From positions 62,001-126,000 of the forward strand of contig JADJOZ010000012.1 in the NCBI GenBank assembly GCA_016713525.1: a stretch of 64,000 nucleotides of DNA, written 5' to 3'. A program made the translations under genes and the position numbers. The stretch is from Bacteroidota bacterium (GTDB lineage: Bacteria > Bacteroidota > Bacteroidia > AKYH767-A > OLB10). Below, in pieces: positions 24,722 through 34,117 of the stretch. How positions within the stretch are numbered: position 1 is the first letter of the stretch; each line of letters begins with the position of its first letter. The notes beneath the pieces are model-generated. The model had not been told where the DNA came from. It saw only the letters and a program-made list of their open reading frames with translations, and did no database searches.

Positions 24722-26140
24722 TTACTTAACAACTGAAAAATCTACACGACGATTCATTGGTTTGTTAGAAGTATTTGCCAAAGGATCTTTTTCACCTTTC
24801 GACTCAGTTGATAAACGAGCTGCGTCAATACCATAAACTTTTACGAGGTGATTCTTAACAGCATCAGCACGCTTTAAACCAAGTTTATCATTGTATTGTT
24901 CAGAAGCAGTGATATCTGTGTTTCCGGTAATCATGATTTTTAATTCAGGATTTGCTTTCAAAGCACGGGCAACAACCAGAATTCTGTCTTTGTATTGTTG
25001 TTTAACTTCTGATGCATTTACATCGAAGAATACAGATGGAAGGAAAGAAACAGCTCCACCGCCATTTGCAGGATCGTCCATTTTAATGGTGATACCCTGG
25101 AAGTTAACCAATTTACCTTTTTCAGTTGCTGGCTCCAGGTCACGACTATCAGGAACGCCATCACCATCAGTATCAATTTCAACACCGTTAGCGTCAACTT
25201 TAGCTCCTTTTAAGCTGAATGGATCACCGTCTTTAGTATCGGCAATTCCGTCACCATCAGTATCAACTGAAGTACCGTCGCCATATACTTTTTGTCCTTC
25301 CGGAGTAGCATTGTCCTTATCGAACATATCACCAACACCATCTTTATCTTTATCACCTGATAACAAATCAACACGATCTTTCAGATCAGCAATGTCGTTG
25401 TAAACAACTTCCATTGGGTTGATCCATTCCATGTGCTTGTTTTTCTTACCAATAGAATAATTGATATTTAAGCGAATGAATGCATAGTTGTCATATTCTG
25501 AAAGCTCCTTATTAACCCCATCAACCTTATCTGTAAAGGTTTTACGGAAGTCATAGCTCAATCCCAGATCAAATTTCTTGATTTGATATTTGAATCCAAG
25601 ACTAGCTGGAATCATCAATTCAGAAACATTACCTGTTTTTGCAATTAATACTTTTGTTGCGCTGTCTTTCAGTTCTCCATCAAAGTTAAACATTCCGATT
25701 CCTAAGCTCACATAGAAATGGAATTTTTTATTCCTTTTTAAATGTGAAATGTTACCGAAAGTATAAACTCCTTCAAGAGCACCTTCCATAACAGGACTTT
25801 CAAAATTCACAGTGTAAGAGGTCGGTCCGATTTTTTCGCGGCTTGGTCCTCCTTCAAACATTCCGTATGATCCCGATAAACGGAGACCCACTGAATGACT
25901 CAGTTGATGAGTTAATTGTAAACCGAAATTCGGTGTAAATGGGAGGTCTTTGAATGCATTATTGTTTTTTGAGTCTTTTAGGACATCACCTAAGAATAGC
26001 GTTTGGCCAAAGGAAATCCCTACTGACCAACGGTCATAATCTTTCGGTTTCGGGAGACCGTATTTGCCTGAACTCTGGGCAAATAGGCTGCTTCCTAAAA
26101 ACAAAAAGCAACAAGTAAACAGTAATAAGTTTCGTTTCAT
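24722..26140 (-). CDS. OmpA-family outer-membrane protein with thrombospondin type 3 repeats
   Basis: 472 residues. Signal peptide (1-22), an N-terminal beta-barrel of about 200 residues, calcium-binding type 3 repeats (about 260-345, such as DKDKDGVGDMFDKD and DTDGDGIADTKDGD), and an OmpA-like peptidoglycan-binding domain (370-472, including ITGNTDITASEQYNDKLGLK and NRRVDFSVVK). It probably links the outer membrane to the cell wall. It stands alone, with a terminator at its end and about 100 bases of AT-rich leader. No damage. Confidence 0.95.
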   Translation of the reverse strand: MKRNLLLFTCCFLFLGSSLFAQSSGKYGLPKPKDYDRWSVGISFGQTLFLGDVLKDSKNNNAFKDLPFTPNFGLQLTHQLSHSVGLRLSGSYGMFEGGPSREKIGPTSYTVNFESPVMEGALEGVYTFGNISHLKRNKKFHFYVSLGIGMFNFDGELKDSATKVLIAKTGNVSELMIPASLGFKYQIKKFDLGLSYDFRKTFTDKVDGVNKELSEYDNYAFIRLNINYSIGKKNKHMEWINPMEVVYNDIADLKDRVDLLSGDKDKDGVGDMFDKDNATPEGQKVYGDGTSVDTDGDGIADTKDGDPFSLKGAKVDANGVEIDTDGDGVPDSRDLEPATEKGKLVNFQGITIKMDDPANGGGAVSFLPSVFFDVNASEVKQQYKDRILVVARALKANPELKIMITGNTDITASEQYNDKLGLKRADAVKNHLVKVYGIDAARLSTESKGEKDPLANTSNKPMNRRVDFSVVK

Positions 26141-26243
26141 GATTGGTTTATTTATGAGTTGTTAAGTCTTTCTCAGGCTGCAAGTATAAACAAATGTTTT
26201 TTCAAAAAAAAATTCAATTCAAAATTATATTGACCATCAAAAG

Positions 26244-26854
26244 TTAATAACTATGTGAAAGTATTGCATTTACAATGGTTTTGAAGTCATTTTCGTTGGC
26301 AATAAAATCACTATTATTGGTATCAAGTTTTAATACCCTGCTCTTTTTTTGGGTTTCCAGAAAGCGTTGATACTCACCTGTGATCTTGTTTAAGTATTCA
26401 TCTGTGATCGCCGTTTCGAAGGGTCTGCCTCGCTTTCGGATATTCTTTTGTAAGGTTTGTATGTCTTTGTCGAGATACACAAGTAATTGTGGTTCAGGGA
26501 TTTGTGCAGAAACTATATGAAAAAGGATTGGTAAAGTTCCAATTCTGCCGGATCGAGATTCACCGAAGCGAACAACTTCGATTTGTGGAAATGGTAATCT
26601 GATACAACCACGCCGCTACCTTTCTCCTCAAAAGTTTTCCGGAGCTGATGGTATCGAGCTGCCATAAACGAAAGCTCTAAAGGAAATCCATATTTCTCCG
26701 GATTGGTATAAAATTGTGGTAAAAATGCATTTTCAGCAAATTCTTCCAAAACCAGGGCAGCTCCCATATGTTCCGCTAATCGGGTTGCCAATGTGGTTTT
26801 ACCGGCTCCAATATTACCTTCTATAACAATGTATGTAATTTGATTCTCAGCCAT
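26244..26854 (-). CDS. Deoxynucleoside kinase, one frameshift
   Basis: The restored protein has about 203 residues: P-loop VIEGNIGAGKTTLATRLAEH, LEEFAENAFLPQFY, and then, after the break, IPEPQLLVYLDKDIQ, KRGRPFETAITDEYL and a C-terminal LDTNNSDF. It phosphorylates deoxyadenosine, deoxyguanosine or similar nucleosides for salvage. The break is a base missing in the A/T run near 26520. It begins directly after the folK stop codon, and this folK-kinase pair is a common Bacteroidota arrangement. A second, diverged family member is at 33503-34117. Confidence 0.88.
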
Positions 26855-27382
26855 TTATTTATTGTTAATCTTAAAAACTGCAGTTTCATCTGTGCAAAGG
26901 TTCATAAGTTCTGAAATATTTTTACCCAAGACCGGATGGATCCAGTCCGGAATAAGTTCCATTAAAGGCATCATATTAAATCGCCTCAAATGCATTCTGG
27001 GATGAGGAATGGTTAGTTTATTGGTATTAATCACTTGATTATCAATTAACAATATATCAATATCCATTGTTCTTGGTCCGTTTTTTCGATTCCGCACTCT
27101 GCCCATTTCATTTTCAATCTCCAGTACCATTTCAAGCAAGTTTTCAGCACTAAGTGATGTTTTATACCAGATCGCCTGATTTAAAAATGGTGGTTGATCG
27201 GTATCACCCCATGGATCAGATTGATACAGAGATGATTGCTTGTAAATGGAACCTTTTTCGTTTCCAAGTTTTGAATGTACTACCTCAAAATTGGATTTCA
27301 CATCCCCAAGATTGCCTCCAAGCATTAAAATGGTATCGGACTCATATTGTTTCACACTGTAAAAATACGCACAAATGCGCAT
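26855..27382 (-). CDS. folK: 2-amino-4-hydroxy-6-hydroxymethyldihydropteridine pyrophosphokinase
   Basis: About 175 residues. It transfers pyrophosphate from ATP to 6-hydroxymethyl-dihydropterin in folate synthesis. Motifs: MLGGNLGDVKSNF near the N terminus, SLYQSDPWGDTDQPPFLNQA, and RVRNRKNGPRTMDIDILLID, followed by IPHPRMHLRRF. The start could be the ATG at 27382 or a GTG at 27355 (just before KQYESDTILM), which would suit the family's usual short N terminus better. It is followed at once by the deoxynucleoside kinase gene and diverges from sppA. Confidence 0.94.
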   Translation of the reverse strand: MRICAYFYSVKQYESDTILMLGGNLGDVKSNFEVVHSKLGNEKGSIYKQSSLYQSDPWGDTDQPPFLNQAIWYKTSLSAENLLEMVLEIENEMGRVRNRKNGPRTMDIDILLIDNQVINTNKLTIPHPRMHLRRFNMMPLMELIPDWIHPVLGKNISELMNLCTDETAVFKINNK

Positions 27383-27443
27383 TTCAGCGATGTATTAACT
27401 ATAATTGCATCTCGTTGTTACACTCAAATCAGAAAACTATATT

Positions 27444-29219
27444 ATGAAACAATTCTTCAAATTTATGTTCGCTTCCATGCTGGGTGTATTTCTCAGTCTC
27501 ATTTTAATGTTTTTCATTTTGGCAGGAATCATTGGGGCAATGATTTCGTCGGCTTCGAGCAATGAAACCACTAAAATAGAATCAGGAACAGTATTACATG
27601 TTTACTTTAGATCTCCTATTCAGGACCGGACATCAGACAACCCTTTTGAAAATTTCGATTTTTCAAGTTTAAAATCAACCGCACAGCCCGGATTAAACGA
27701 TATTCTGAAAAATATTCAAAAGGCATCCACTGATCCCGATATATCCGGTATTTATCTTGATCTATCCGGAATTTCCGGTGGTATGGCAGTAATGGAAGAA
27801 ATCAGGAATGCACTACTGGAATTTAAACAATCGAAAAAATTTATTATCGCATATGCCGACTATTATACGCAGGGTGCCTATTATATAGCATCGGTTTCCG
27901 ATAAAATATGGGTTAACCCCGAAGGCGTTGTCGATTTTCGCGGTTTTTCTTCTTCAATGCCATTCCTGAAGGGTATGCTTGCTAAATTAGAAGTGGAACC
28001 ACAGGTAATTCGTCATGGTAAATTTAAAAGTGCCATTGAACCATTCATCCTCGATAAAATGAGTGATGAAAATAAACAGCAAGTTGCCACCTATGTAAAT
28101 GCTTTCTGGAATCACTTTGTAACTGAAATCGCTGAATCCAGAAAAATAGATGCAGCACAATTGCATATAATTGCCGACAGCATCCTGATTCAATCAGCAG
28201 AAGATGCATTAACCTATAAGATGGTTGATAAAATTGGTTATAAAGATGAATTTCTGACTGATTTGGCATCCAGAACTTCTAAAGATGATATTGACGCTAT
28301 TAAATTTGTCAATTTAAACCGGTATACCAAAACAAAATCAACTACCCCTTCAAAAGAATTTACGAGAGATAAAATTGCCGTTATTTATGCATCCGGTGAT
28401 ATTGTAGGCGGCAAAGGTTCTGCCGACCAGATTGGATCTGATGCTTTATCGGAAACCATTCGCAAAGCTCGCCTCGATGATAAAGTTAAGGGTGTTGTAT
28501 TGCGGGTAAATTCACCCGGTGGTGATGCGCTGGCCTCAGAAGTAATCTGGAGAGAAGCATTGTTGTGTAAGCAAAGCAAACCATTTATTGTATCAATGGG
28601 CGATGTAGCTGCATCAGGTGGTTATTATATTAGCTGTATGGCTGATACCATTGTTGCACAACCTAACACGATTACCGGATCAATTGGTGTGTTTGGTTTA
28701 TTGTTTAATGCTAAAGATATGTTCAACAATAAACTTGGTATTACATTCGACAATTACGAAACAGGTCCCTATGCCAATACAGGTACCATCACCCGTCCCT
28801 TAACAGAAGGCGAACGAAGAGTTTTACAAAATTCCGTTGAAAGGGTTTATGATACCTTCACTAAAAGAGTAGCTGATGGCAGAAAGATGTCGCAGCCCGG
28901 TGTAGATTCAATTGGACAGGGCCGCGTTTGGTCAGGTATTGATGCACTCCAAATTGGTCTGGTAGATGTTTTGGGCGGTCTCGATGATGCCATTGTCATT
29001 GCAGCCAAAAAAGCAGGAATTACAAATCACAGGGTGAGTGAATTGCCTGAACAAAAAGAACCTTTACAACAATTTATGGAGGAGTTATCGGGTGATGTTG
29101 AAACCCGTTATCTGAAGAGCAGACTTGGAAGCGATTTTGAATTGGTGAGATATGCCAATGAATTAATGAATTGGAAAGGTATTCAGGCAAGATTACCATT
29201 TTCTGTTGTGATAAATTAA
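27444..29219 (+). CDS. sppA: Signal peptide peptidase SppA, 67K type
   Basis: 591 residues from the ATG at 27444. It has an N-terminal membrane anchor (about 8-36) and two tandem S49 peptidase domains; it cuts leftover signal peptides in the inner membrane. The general-base Lys lies in ASVSDKIWVNPEG of the first half and the nucleophile Ser in GDVAASGGYYISCMAD of the second. The C-terminal part (QGRVWSGIDALQIGLVDVLG) is typical. Fifteen bases separate it from polX, so they may be co-transcribed. Confidence 0.94.
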   Translation: MKQFFKFMFASMLGVFLSLILMFFILAGIIGAMISSASSNETTKIESGTVLHVYFRSPIQDRTSDNPFENFDFSSLKSTAQPGLNDILKNIQKASTDPDISGIYLDLSGISGGMAVMEEIRNALLEFKQSKKFIIAYADYYTQGAYYIASVSDKIWVNPEGVVDFRGFSSSMPFLKGMLAKLEVEPQVIRHGKFKSAIEPFILDKMSDENKQQVATYVNAFWNHFVTEIAESRKIDAAQLHIIADSILIQSAEDALTYKMVDKIGYKDEFLTDLASRTSKDDIDAIKFVNLNRYTKTKSTTPSKEFTRDKIAVIYASGDIVGGKGSADQIGSDALSETIRKARLDDKVKGVVLRVNSPGGDALASEVIWREALLCKQSKPFIVSMGDVAASGGYYISCMADTIVAQPNTITGSIGVFGLLFNAKDMFNNKLGITFDNYETGPYANTGTITRPLTEGERRVLQNSVERVYDTFTKRVADGRKMSQPGVDSIGQGRVWSGIDALQIGLVDVLGGLDDAIVIAAKKAGITNHRVSELPEQKEPLQQFMEELSGDVETRYLKSRLGSDFELVRYANELMNWKGIQARLPFSVVIN

Positions 29220-29234
29220 ATCACTTTCTGATTT

Positions 29235-30920
29235 ATGGAGAACAAGGAAGTTTCCAAAATTCTAAGTACTACCGCTAAACTCATGGAATTGCATGGGCAG
29301 AATGAGTTTAAAATTCGTTCTATTCAAAATGCGGCCTTTACTGTGAGTAAACTTGAAGTTCCGGTTAAACAATTGAGTGAAGAAGAATTGGCAGGAATTA
29401 AAGGAATAGGTAAAAGCATCAGTCAGAAAATTCACCAACTTGTTTCAGAAGGAGTAATGCCGGATATGGAAGCCTTGCTGAAAGATACTCCTGAAGGAGT
29501 TGTTGAAATGCTTTCTATCAAGGGAATCGGACCTAAAAAAGTAGCTGTATTGTGGAAAGAACTGGAAGTATTAACTCCCGGTGAATTACTTTATGCCTGC
29601 AATGAAAACAGACTGGTGGAACTGAAAGGTTTTGGAATCAAAACACAGGATCAGATCCGAAAAGCCATTGAATTTAAAATCTCCAATAAAGGACTTTATC
29701 ATTTTGCCGCCATCGAAAAACAAGCCGTTGTTTGGCTCGATGCAATTAAAGAAATATCATTAGTTCAGGATATTTCTTTTAGCGGTGAATTAAGACGTAA
29801 ATGTGAAATATTGACCAACGCTTCCTTTGTAATTGCCTGTGATAATTTTCAATCCTGTGCCGATGAAGTAATCAAAATACTTGCCCTTGAAGAAGTAGTT
29901 TCAAATCCTTCATTGCAAATCATATCCGGAAAACATGAATCCGAAATTCCGGTTACCATTGCATTTTGTGCTCCACCAGAGTATGGGAAAACGTTATTTG
30001 TTAATACTGGCAACGATTCTCATGTAAATGATGTGCTTGATAAATTATCGAATGCTAACCTGCAGGGACTAAGCGAAATTGCTATTTATGAAAAGGCGGG
30101 GCTTCAGTTTGTTGAACCCGAATTACGTGAAGGCAATGATGAAATTGCCCTGGCTGCAAGTAACACCATTCCAGAATTAATTGAATACGGCGACTTAAAA
30201 GGATCCTTGCACAATCATTCTACTTATAGTGACGGATTAAGCACATTACGGGAAATGGCTATTTTCCTTCGGGATGGTGGTTACGAATATCTGGGAATAT
30301 GTGATCACAGCAAAAGTGCCTTTTATGCCAATGGCATGAAAGAGGATCGCATTATTCAGCAACATCAGGAAATTGATTTACTGAATCAGGAATTGGCTCC
30401 ATTCCGGATATTTAAAGGTATTGAGTCCGATATTTTACATGATGGTTCCTTAGACTATGATGTACAGATCCTGAAATCTTTCGATTTCATAGTTGCTTCT
30501 ATTCATTCAGGTTTAAAAATGACTGAAGAAAAGGCAACAGCTCGTTTGTTAAAAGCCATAGAAAATCCGTATACCACCATTCTCGGCCATCCAACCGGTC
30601 GGCTGCTCCTGGCCAGAGAAGGATATCCGATTGATCACAAAGCTGTAATAGATGCCTGTGCAGCACATCACATCATACTTGAATTAAATGCACATCCATA
30701 CCGGTTAGATATTGACTGGCGGTGGATCAGGTATGCAATTGAAAAAGGAGTGCAGATATCGGTAAATCCCGATGCGCATCATACCAATGGTTACCACGAT
30801 ATGTATTACGGCGTTTGTGCTGGCCGTAAGGGTCTGCTTACAAAAAAGATGACCTTCAACGCAAAATCAGTTGTAGAAGTATCACAATGGTTTGAGAGTC
30901 GCAAAGCCACCCTTATTTGA
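29235..30920 (+). CDS. polX: PolX-like protein: helix-hairpin-helix and PHP exonuclease with degenerate polymerase site
   Basis: 561 residues. Residues 1-150 are helix-hairpin-helix DNA-binding elements (GIKGIGKSISQKI, SIKGIGPKKVAVLW, LKGFGIKTQDQI). Residues 170-310 are a pol beta-like palm, but the usual GSxRR is SGELRR and the two metal-binding Asp (DxD) are replaced in the stretch ASFVIACD, so DNA synthesis is doubtful. Residues 330-555 form a PHP domain with HNHSTYSDG, CDHSKSAF, GIESDI, GHPTGR, NAHPYRLD and NPDAHH, all intact, so 3'-5' exonuclease or AP-processing activity is likely. It follows sppA closely. Confidence 0.93.
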   Translation: MENKEVSKILSTTAKLMELHGQNEFKIRSIQNAAFTVSKLEVPVKQLSEEELAGIKGIGKSISQKIHQLVSEGVMPDMEALLKDTPEGVVEMLSIKGIGPKKVAVLWKELEVLTPGELLYACNENRLVELKGFGIKTQDQIRKAIEFKISNKGLYHFAAIEKQAVVWLDAIKEISLVQDISFSGELRRKCEILTNASFVIACDNFQSCADEVIKILALEEVVSNPSLQIISGKHESEIPVTIAFCAPPEYGKTLFVNTGNDSHVNDVLDKLSNANLQGLSEIAIYEKAGLQFVEPELREGNDEIALAASNTIPELIEYGDLKGSLHNHSTYSDGLSTLREMAIFLRDGGYEYLGICDHSKSAFYANGMKEDRIIQQHQEIDLLNQELAPFRIFKGIESDILHDGSLDYDVQILKSFDFIVASIHSGLKMTEEKATARLLKAIENPYTTILGHPTGRLLLAREGYPIDHKAVIDACAAHHIILELNAHPYRLDIDWRWIRYAIEKGVQISVNPDAHHTNGYHDMYYGVCAGRKGLLTKKMTFNAKSVVEVSQWFESRKATLI

Positions 30921-31127
30921 TACTATATAATTGATATTTAGTTAAATAATGAATTTGATCAGTTATATTTTGAAACCGGTTAATGCAATTATATTTTGAA
31001 ATAATTTTTATTTCAGGTTGCTGTCTGAATATTTTATCGTTATTGCATTTATAAAACTATAAATCCTGAAAAGCAAGTTTCTGTTGCACAATTGAACAGA
31101 AATTCATAGCTTTGGAAAAGCAGATAT

Positions 31128-32649
31128 ATGCCAATAATCAATTCCATATTATCCTGGATAATGAAACAACGGATTCATCAGATCGAGTTGTTTATTAAAT
31201 ATCCAATTGAGGTGCAGGAAGAATGGCTAAAGAAGTTAGTTTATGCAGGCAGGTATTCCGAATGGGGACAGCGTTACGATTATCAGTCGATACGAACGGT
31301 ATCCGATTTTCAAAACCGTTTTCCTGTGCAGGATTATGAAAGTATAAAACCTTATATTCTTCGACTTAAAGCTGGGGAGCAACGATTGTTGTGGAACTCT
31401 GAAGTGAAGTGGTTTGCCAAATCATCGGGAACCACCAGCGACAAAAGCAAATTTATTCCGGTAACAGCAGAAGCTCTCGAAGAATGTCATTTTAAAGGTG
31501 GAAAAGATTTGCTTTCCATTTATTGTAATAATCACCCCGAAACGGGTCTCTTTAACGGGAAATTATTGTCACTGGGCGGAAGTCATCAAATTAACTCTTT
31601 TAACAACGATTCTTTTTACGGTGATTTATCAGCAATTCTCATTCAAAATCTGCCTTTCTGGATTCAGTTATTCCGAACACCGGAAATTTCTATTGCTTTG
31701 ATGGATGAATGGGAATCGAAGATCATGCGTATGGCTGAGGCTACATTACGCGAAGATGTGACCAACATCTCTGGTGTTCCTTCATGGACACTGGTTTTAT
31801 TGCATAAAATTCTTGATCTTACCGGTAAAAAAGACATTACAGAAGTATGGCCTAATCTGGAATTATTCATTCACGGAGCAGTAAATTTTGAACCTTACCG
31901 GGATCAATTTAAAAAGCTAATTCCGAACCAGGCAATGAATTACTATGAAACCTACAATGCTTCTGAAGGATTTTTTGGAATTCAGGATCAGCATGGTTCA
32001 GATGAGATGTTGCTAATGCTCGATTATGGAATTTTTTATGAATTCATTCCGGCCGATCAGATAAACTCAGATAATCCTAAAACACTAACTCTGGAGCAGG
32101 TTGAAACAGGTAAAAATTATGCGATTGTAATTACTACTAATGCCGGATTATGGCGCTATAAAATTGGAACACTGTTGCCTTCACTTCACTGCATCCTTTC
32201 CGTATTAAAATAACAGGACGCACAGCACATTTCATCAATGCTTTTGGTGAGGAATTAATTGTAGAAAATGCTGAAAAAGCTATTTCAGAAGCATGCCGAA
32301 AAACTGGTGCAGTTATCAGAGAATATACTGCTTCACCATTATTTTTCAGTGCAGGTTCTTGTGGTGCTCATGAATGGCTGATTGAGTTTGAATCGCTACC
32401 GGTTGAACTCGAAAGGTTCACAGATGCACTTGATCAGGAACTGAAAATGTGAACTCCGATTATGAAGCCAAGCGTTATAAGGATATGGCTCTAAGACCTC
32501 CGATCATACGTGCATTACCATACAATACTTTTTATCAATGGTTAAAAATGAAAGAGAAATTAGGTGGACAGCATAAAGTTCCCAGATTATCGAACGACCG
32601 GAAAGTAGCCGATGAAATTTTATCATTTACATCGAAGCTGTATTCATGA
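31128..32649 (+). CDS. GH3 auxin-responsive promoter family protein, two frameshifts
   Basis: The restored protein has about 507 residues. It belongs to the GH3 acyl-adenylate synthetases, with FAKSSGTTSDKSKFIPVT (the ATP-binding P-loop) near residue 105, NYYETYNASEGFFGIQD and TNAGLWRYKIGD near 345. Bacterial members probably couple carboxylic acids to amino acids; the substrate here is unknown. Breaks: one base missing near 32170 (KIGD-TVAFTS continues in the next frame) and one A missing near 32447. Such proteins are widespread in Bacteroidota. The stop codon overlaps the next start (TCATGA). Confidence 0.9.
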
Positions 32650-33437
32650 AGAATTTAGTTCTTGCCTTATTTTTTATATGTAATCTGGCAACATCTGCCC
32701 GGGCTCAGAATTATGAAAAGCTTTTTACGCTTCCTATGGGAGAAAGCAGTTTTACAACCGACCCCATTGGTAATATTTATTTATTTAGTCAGGGCGATAT
32801 CACTAAACTCGATCGAACAGGAAAAGAAGCAGGAAAGTATTCTACCCGGGAATTTGGAGATATTAGTTATGTAGATGCCAGCAATCCAATGAAAATATTA
32901 GTAGTGTTTGCTGCATTTTCGAAGGCTGTAATTCTTGATGCCGGAATGGCTTCCAACAGTACTTTTGATCTGAATATTCAGGGGGCACCATTCGTGAAAT
33001 TAATTTGCACCTCCCGATCGGATGGTTACTGGATTTTTGATCCGGTAGCTAAAAAAATAAAGCGTATCAATGATCAGTCGGGAATTTTGCAGGAAGGAAC
33101 GGAATTACGTCAAATCAGTGAAGATCCATTAGAACCGGTGTGGATTGGTGATTCAGGGAAATGGCTGCTTTTAAATGTTCCCGACTATGGAATTCTGGTA
33201 TTCGATAGTTTCGGAACCTATTTTAAGACACTGCGACCCGGTACAAAAGGACAAATTCAAGCTTCCGGAGATGAAGTTTTGTACAAAGAAGGGGATAGGA
33301 TTCAGCAAATTTCCATTTCCTCCGGCATCACAAAAACCTTTATAATTCCTGAAAATGAGGCTTCTGATGAATTTCGGATAGAAGGAAACAGGCTGTTAAT
33401 CAGCCATCAGAAAAACCTTACTGTATATAGTTATTGA
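32646..33437 (+). CDS. Secreted beta-propeller-like protein of unknown function
   Basis: 263 residues with a signal peptide (1-20, ending ARAQ). The rest is made of short beta blades with recurring patterns such as DPIGNIYLFSQGDITKLDR and DSFGTYFKTLRPG, compatible with an NHL/6-bladed propeller. No catalytic residue is visible. It overlaps the GH3 gene by four bases, so both are translated together. It ends 65 bases before a second deoxynucleoside kinase gene. Its role is unknown. Confidence 0.7.
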   Translation: MKNLVLALFFICNLATSARAQNYEKLFTLPMGESSFTTDPIGNIYLFSQGDITKLDRTGKEAGKYSTREFGDISYVDASNPMKILVVFAAFSKAVILDAGMASNSTFDLNIQGAPFVKLICTSRSDGYWIFDPVAKKIKRINDQSGILQEGTELRQISEDPLEPVWIGDSGKWLLLNVPDYGILVFDSFGTYFKTLRPGTKGQIQASGDEVLYKEGDRIQQISISSGITKTFIIPENEASDEFRIEGNRLLISHQKNLTVYSY

Positions 33438-33502
33438 AACAACCGATTTAATTTGTATTTTCGGGGCACCCTAATTTCATATTTTCAAACTAACTTCTGA
33501 AC

Positions 33503-34117
33503 ATGCATATTGCCGTTGCCGGAAACATTGGATCCGGAAAAACCACGCTGACCACACTACTGGCCAAACATTTCAAATGGGAACCACATTATGAAGATGT
33601 TGATGATAATCCCTATCTAAACGATTTTTATGAAGATATGCAACGCTGGTCGTTCAATCTCCAGATTTACTTCCTGAATTCGCGCTTCGGGCAGGTTGCA
33701 GAAATTATGAAAACCGGTAAAACTATTATTCAGGATCGGACCATTTATGAGGATGCCAACATTTTTGCTCCCAACCTGCATGCTATGGGACTCATGACAA
33801 CCCGTGACTTTAAAAATTATCAGGAACTTTTTAATCTGATGGTAGAATTTATTAAGCCGCCGGATTTATTAATTTACCTCCGCGGTTCGGTGCCATCATT
33901 AGTAAAGCAGATTGAAAAACGTGGTCGTGCCTATGAAAATTCAATTCGTATCGATTACCTCCGTCGCCTGAATGAACGCTACGAAGCATGGATTTCAACT
34001 TACGAATTTGGTAAGATGCTGGTGATCGATATCGATGAAATTAATTTTGCCGAAAATCCAGAACACCTTGGTATGATTGTGAATCGGGTGAATGCAGAAT
34101 TGCACGGTTTATTTTAG
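33503..34117 (+). CDS. Deoxynucleoside kinase (intact paralogue)
   Basis: 204 residues. P-loop VAGNIGSGKTTLTTLLAKHF, then a YEDVDDNPYLNDFY segment and IIQDRTIYEDANIFA, which carries the DR[ST] substrate-binding motif, and a lid with KRGRAYENSIRIDYL. It phosphorylates deoxyribonucleosides, probably with a purine preference, for nucleotide salvage. This is the second member of the family in the window; the first (26244-26854) is diverged and frameshifted. Its end overlaps the converging T9SS gene by nine bases. Confidence 0.93.
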   Translation: MHIAVAGNIGSGKTTLTTLLAKHFKWEPHYEDVDDNPYLNDFYEDMQRWSFNLQIYFLNSRFGQVAEIMKTGKTIIQDRTIYEDANIFAPNLHAMGLMTTRDFKNYQELFNLMVEFIKPPDLLIYLRGSVPSLVKQIEKRGRAYENSIRIDYLRRLNERYEAWISTYEFGKMLVIDIDEINFAENPEHLGMIVNRVNAELHGLF

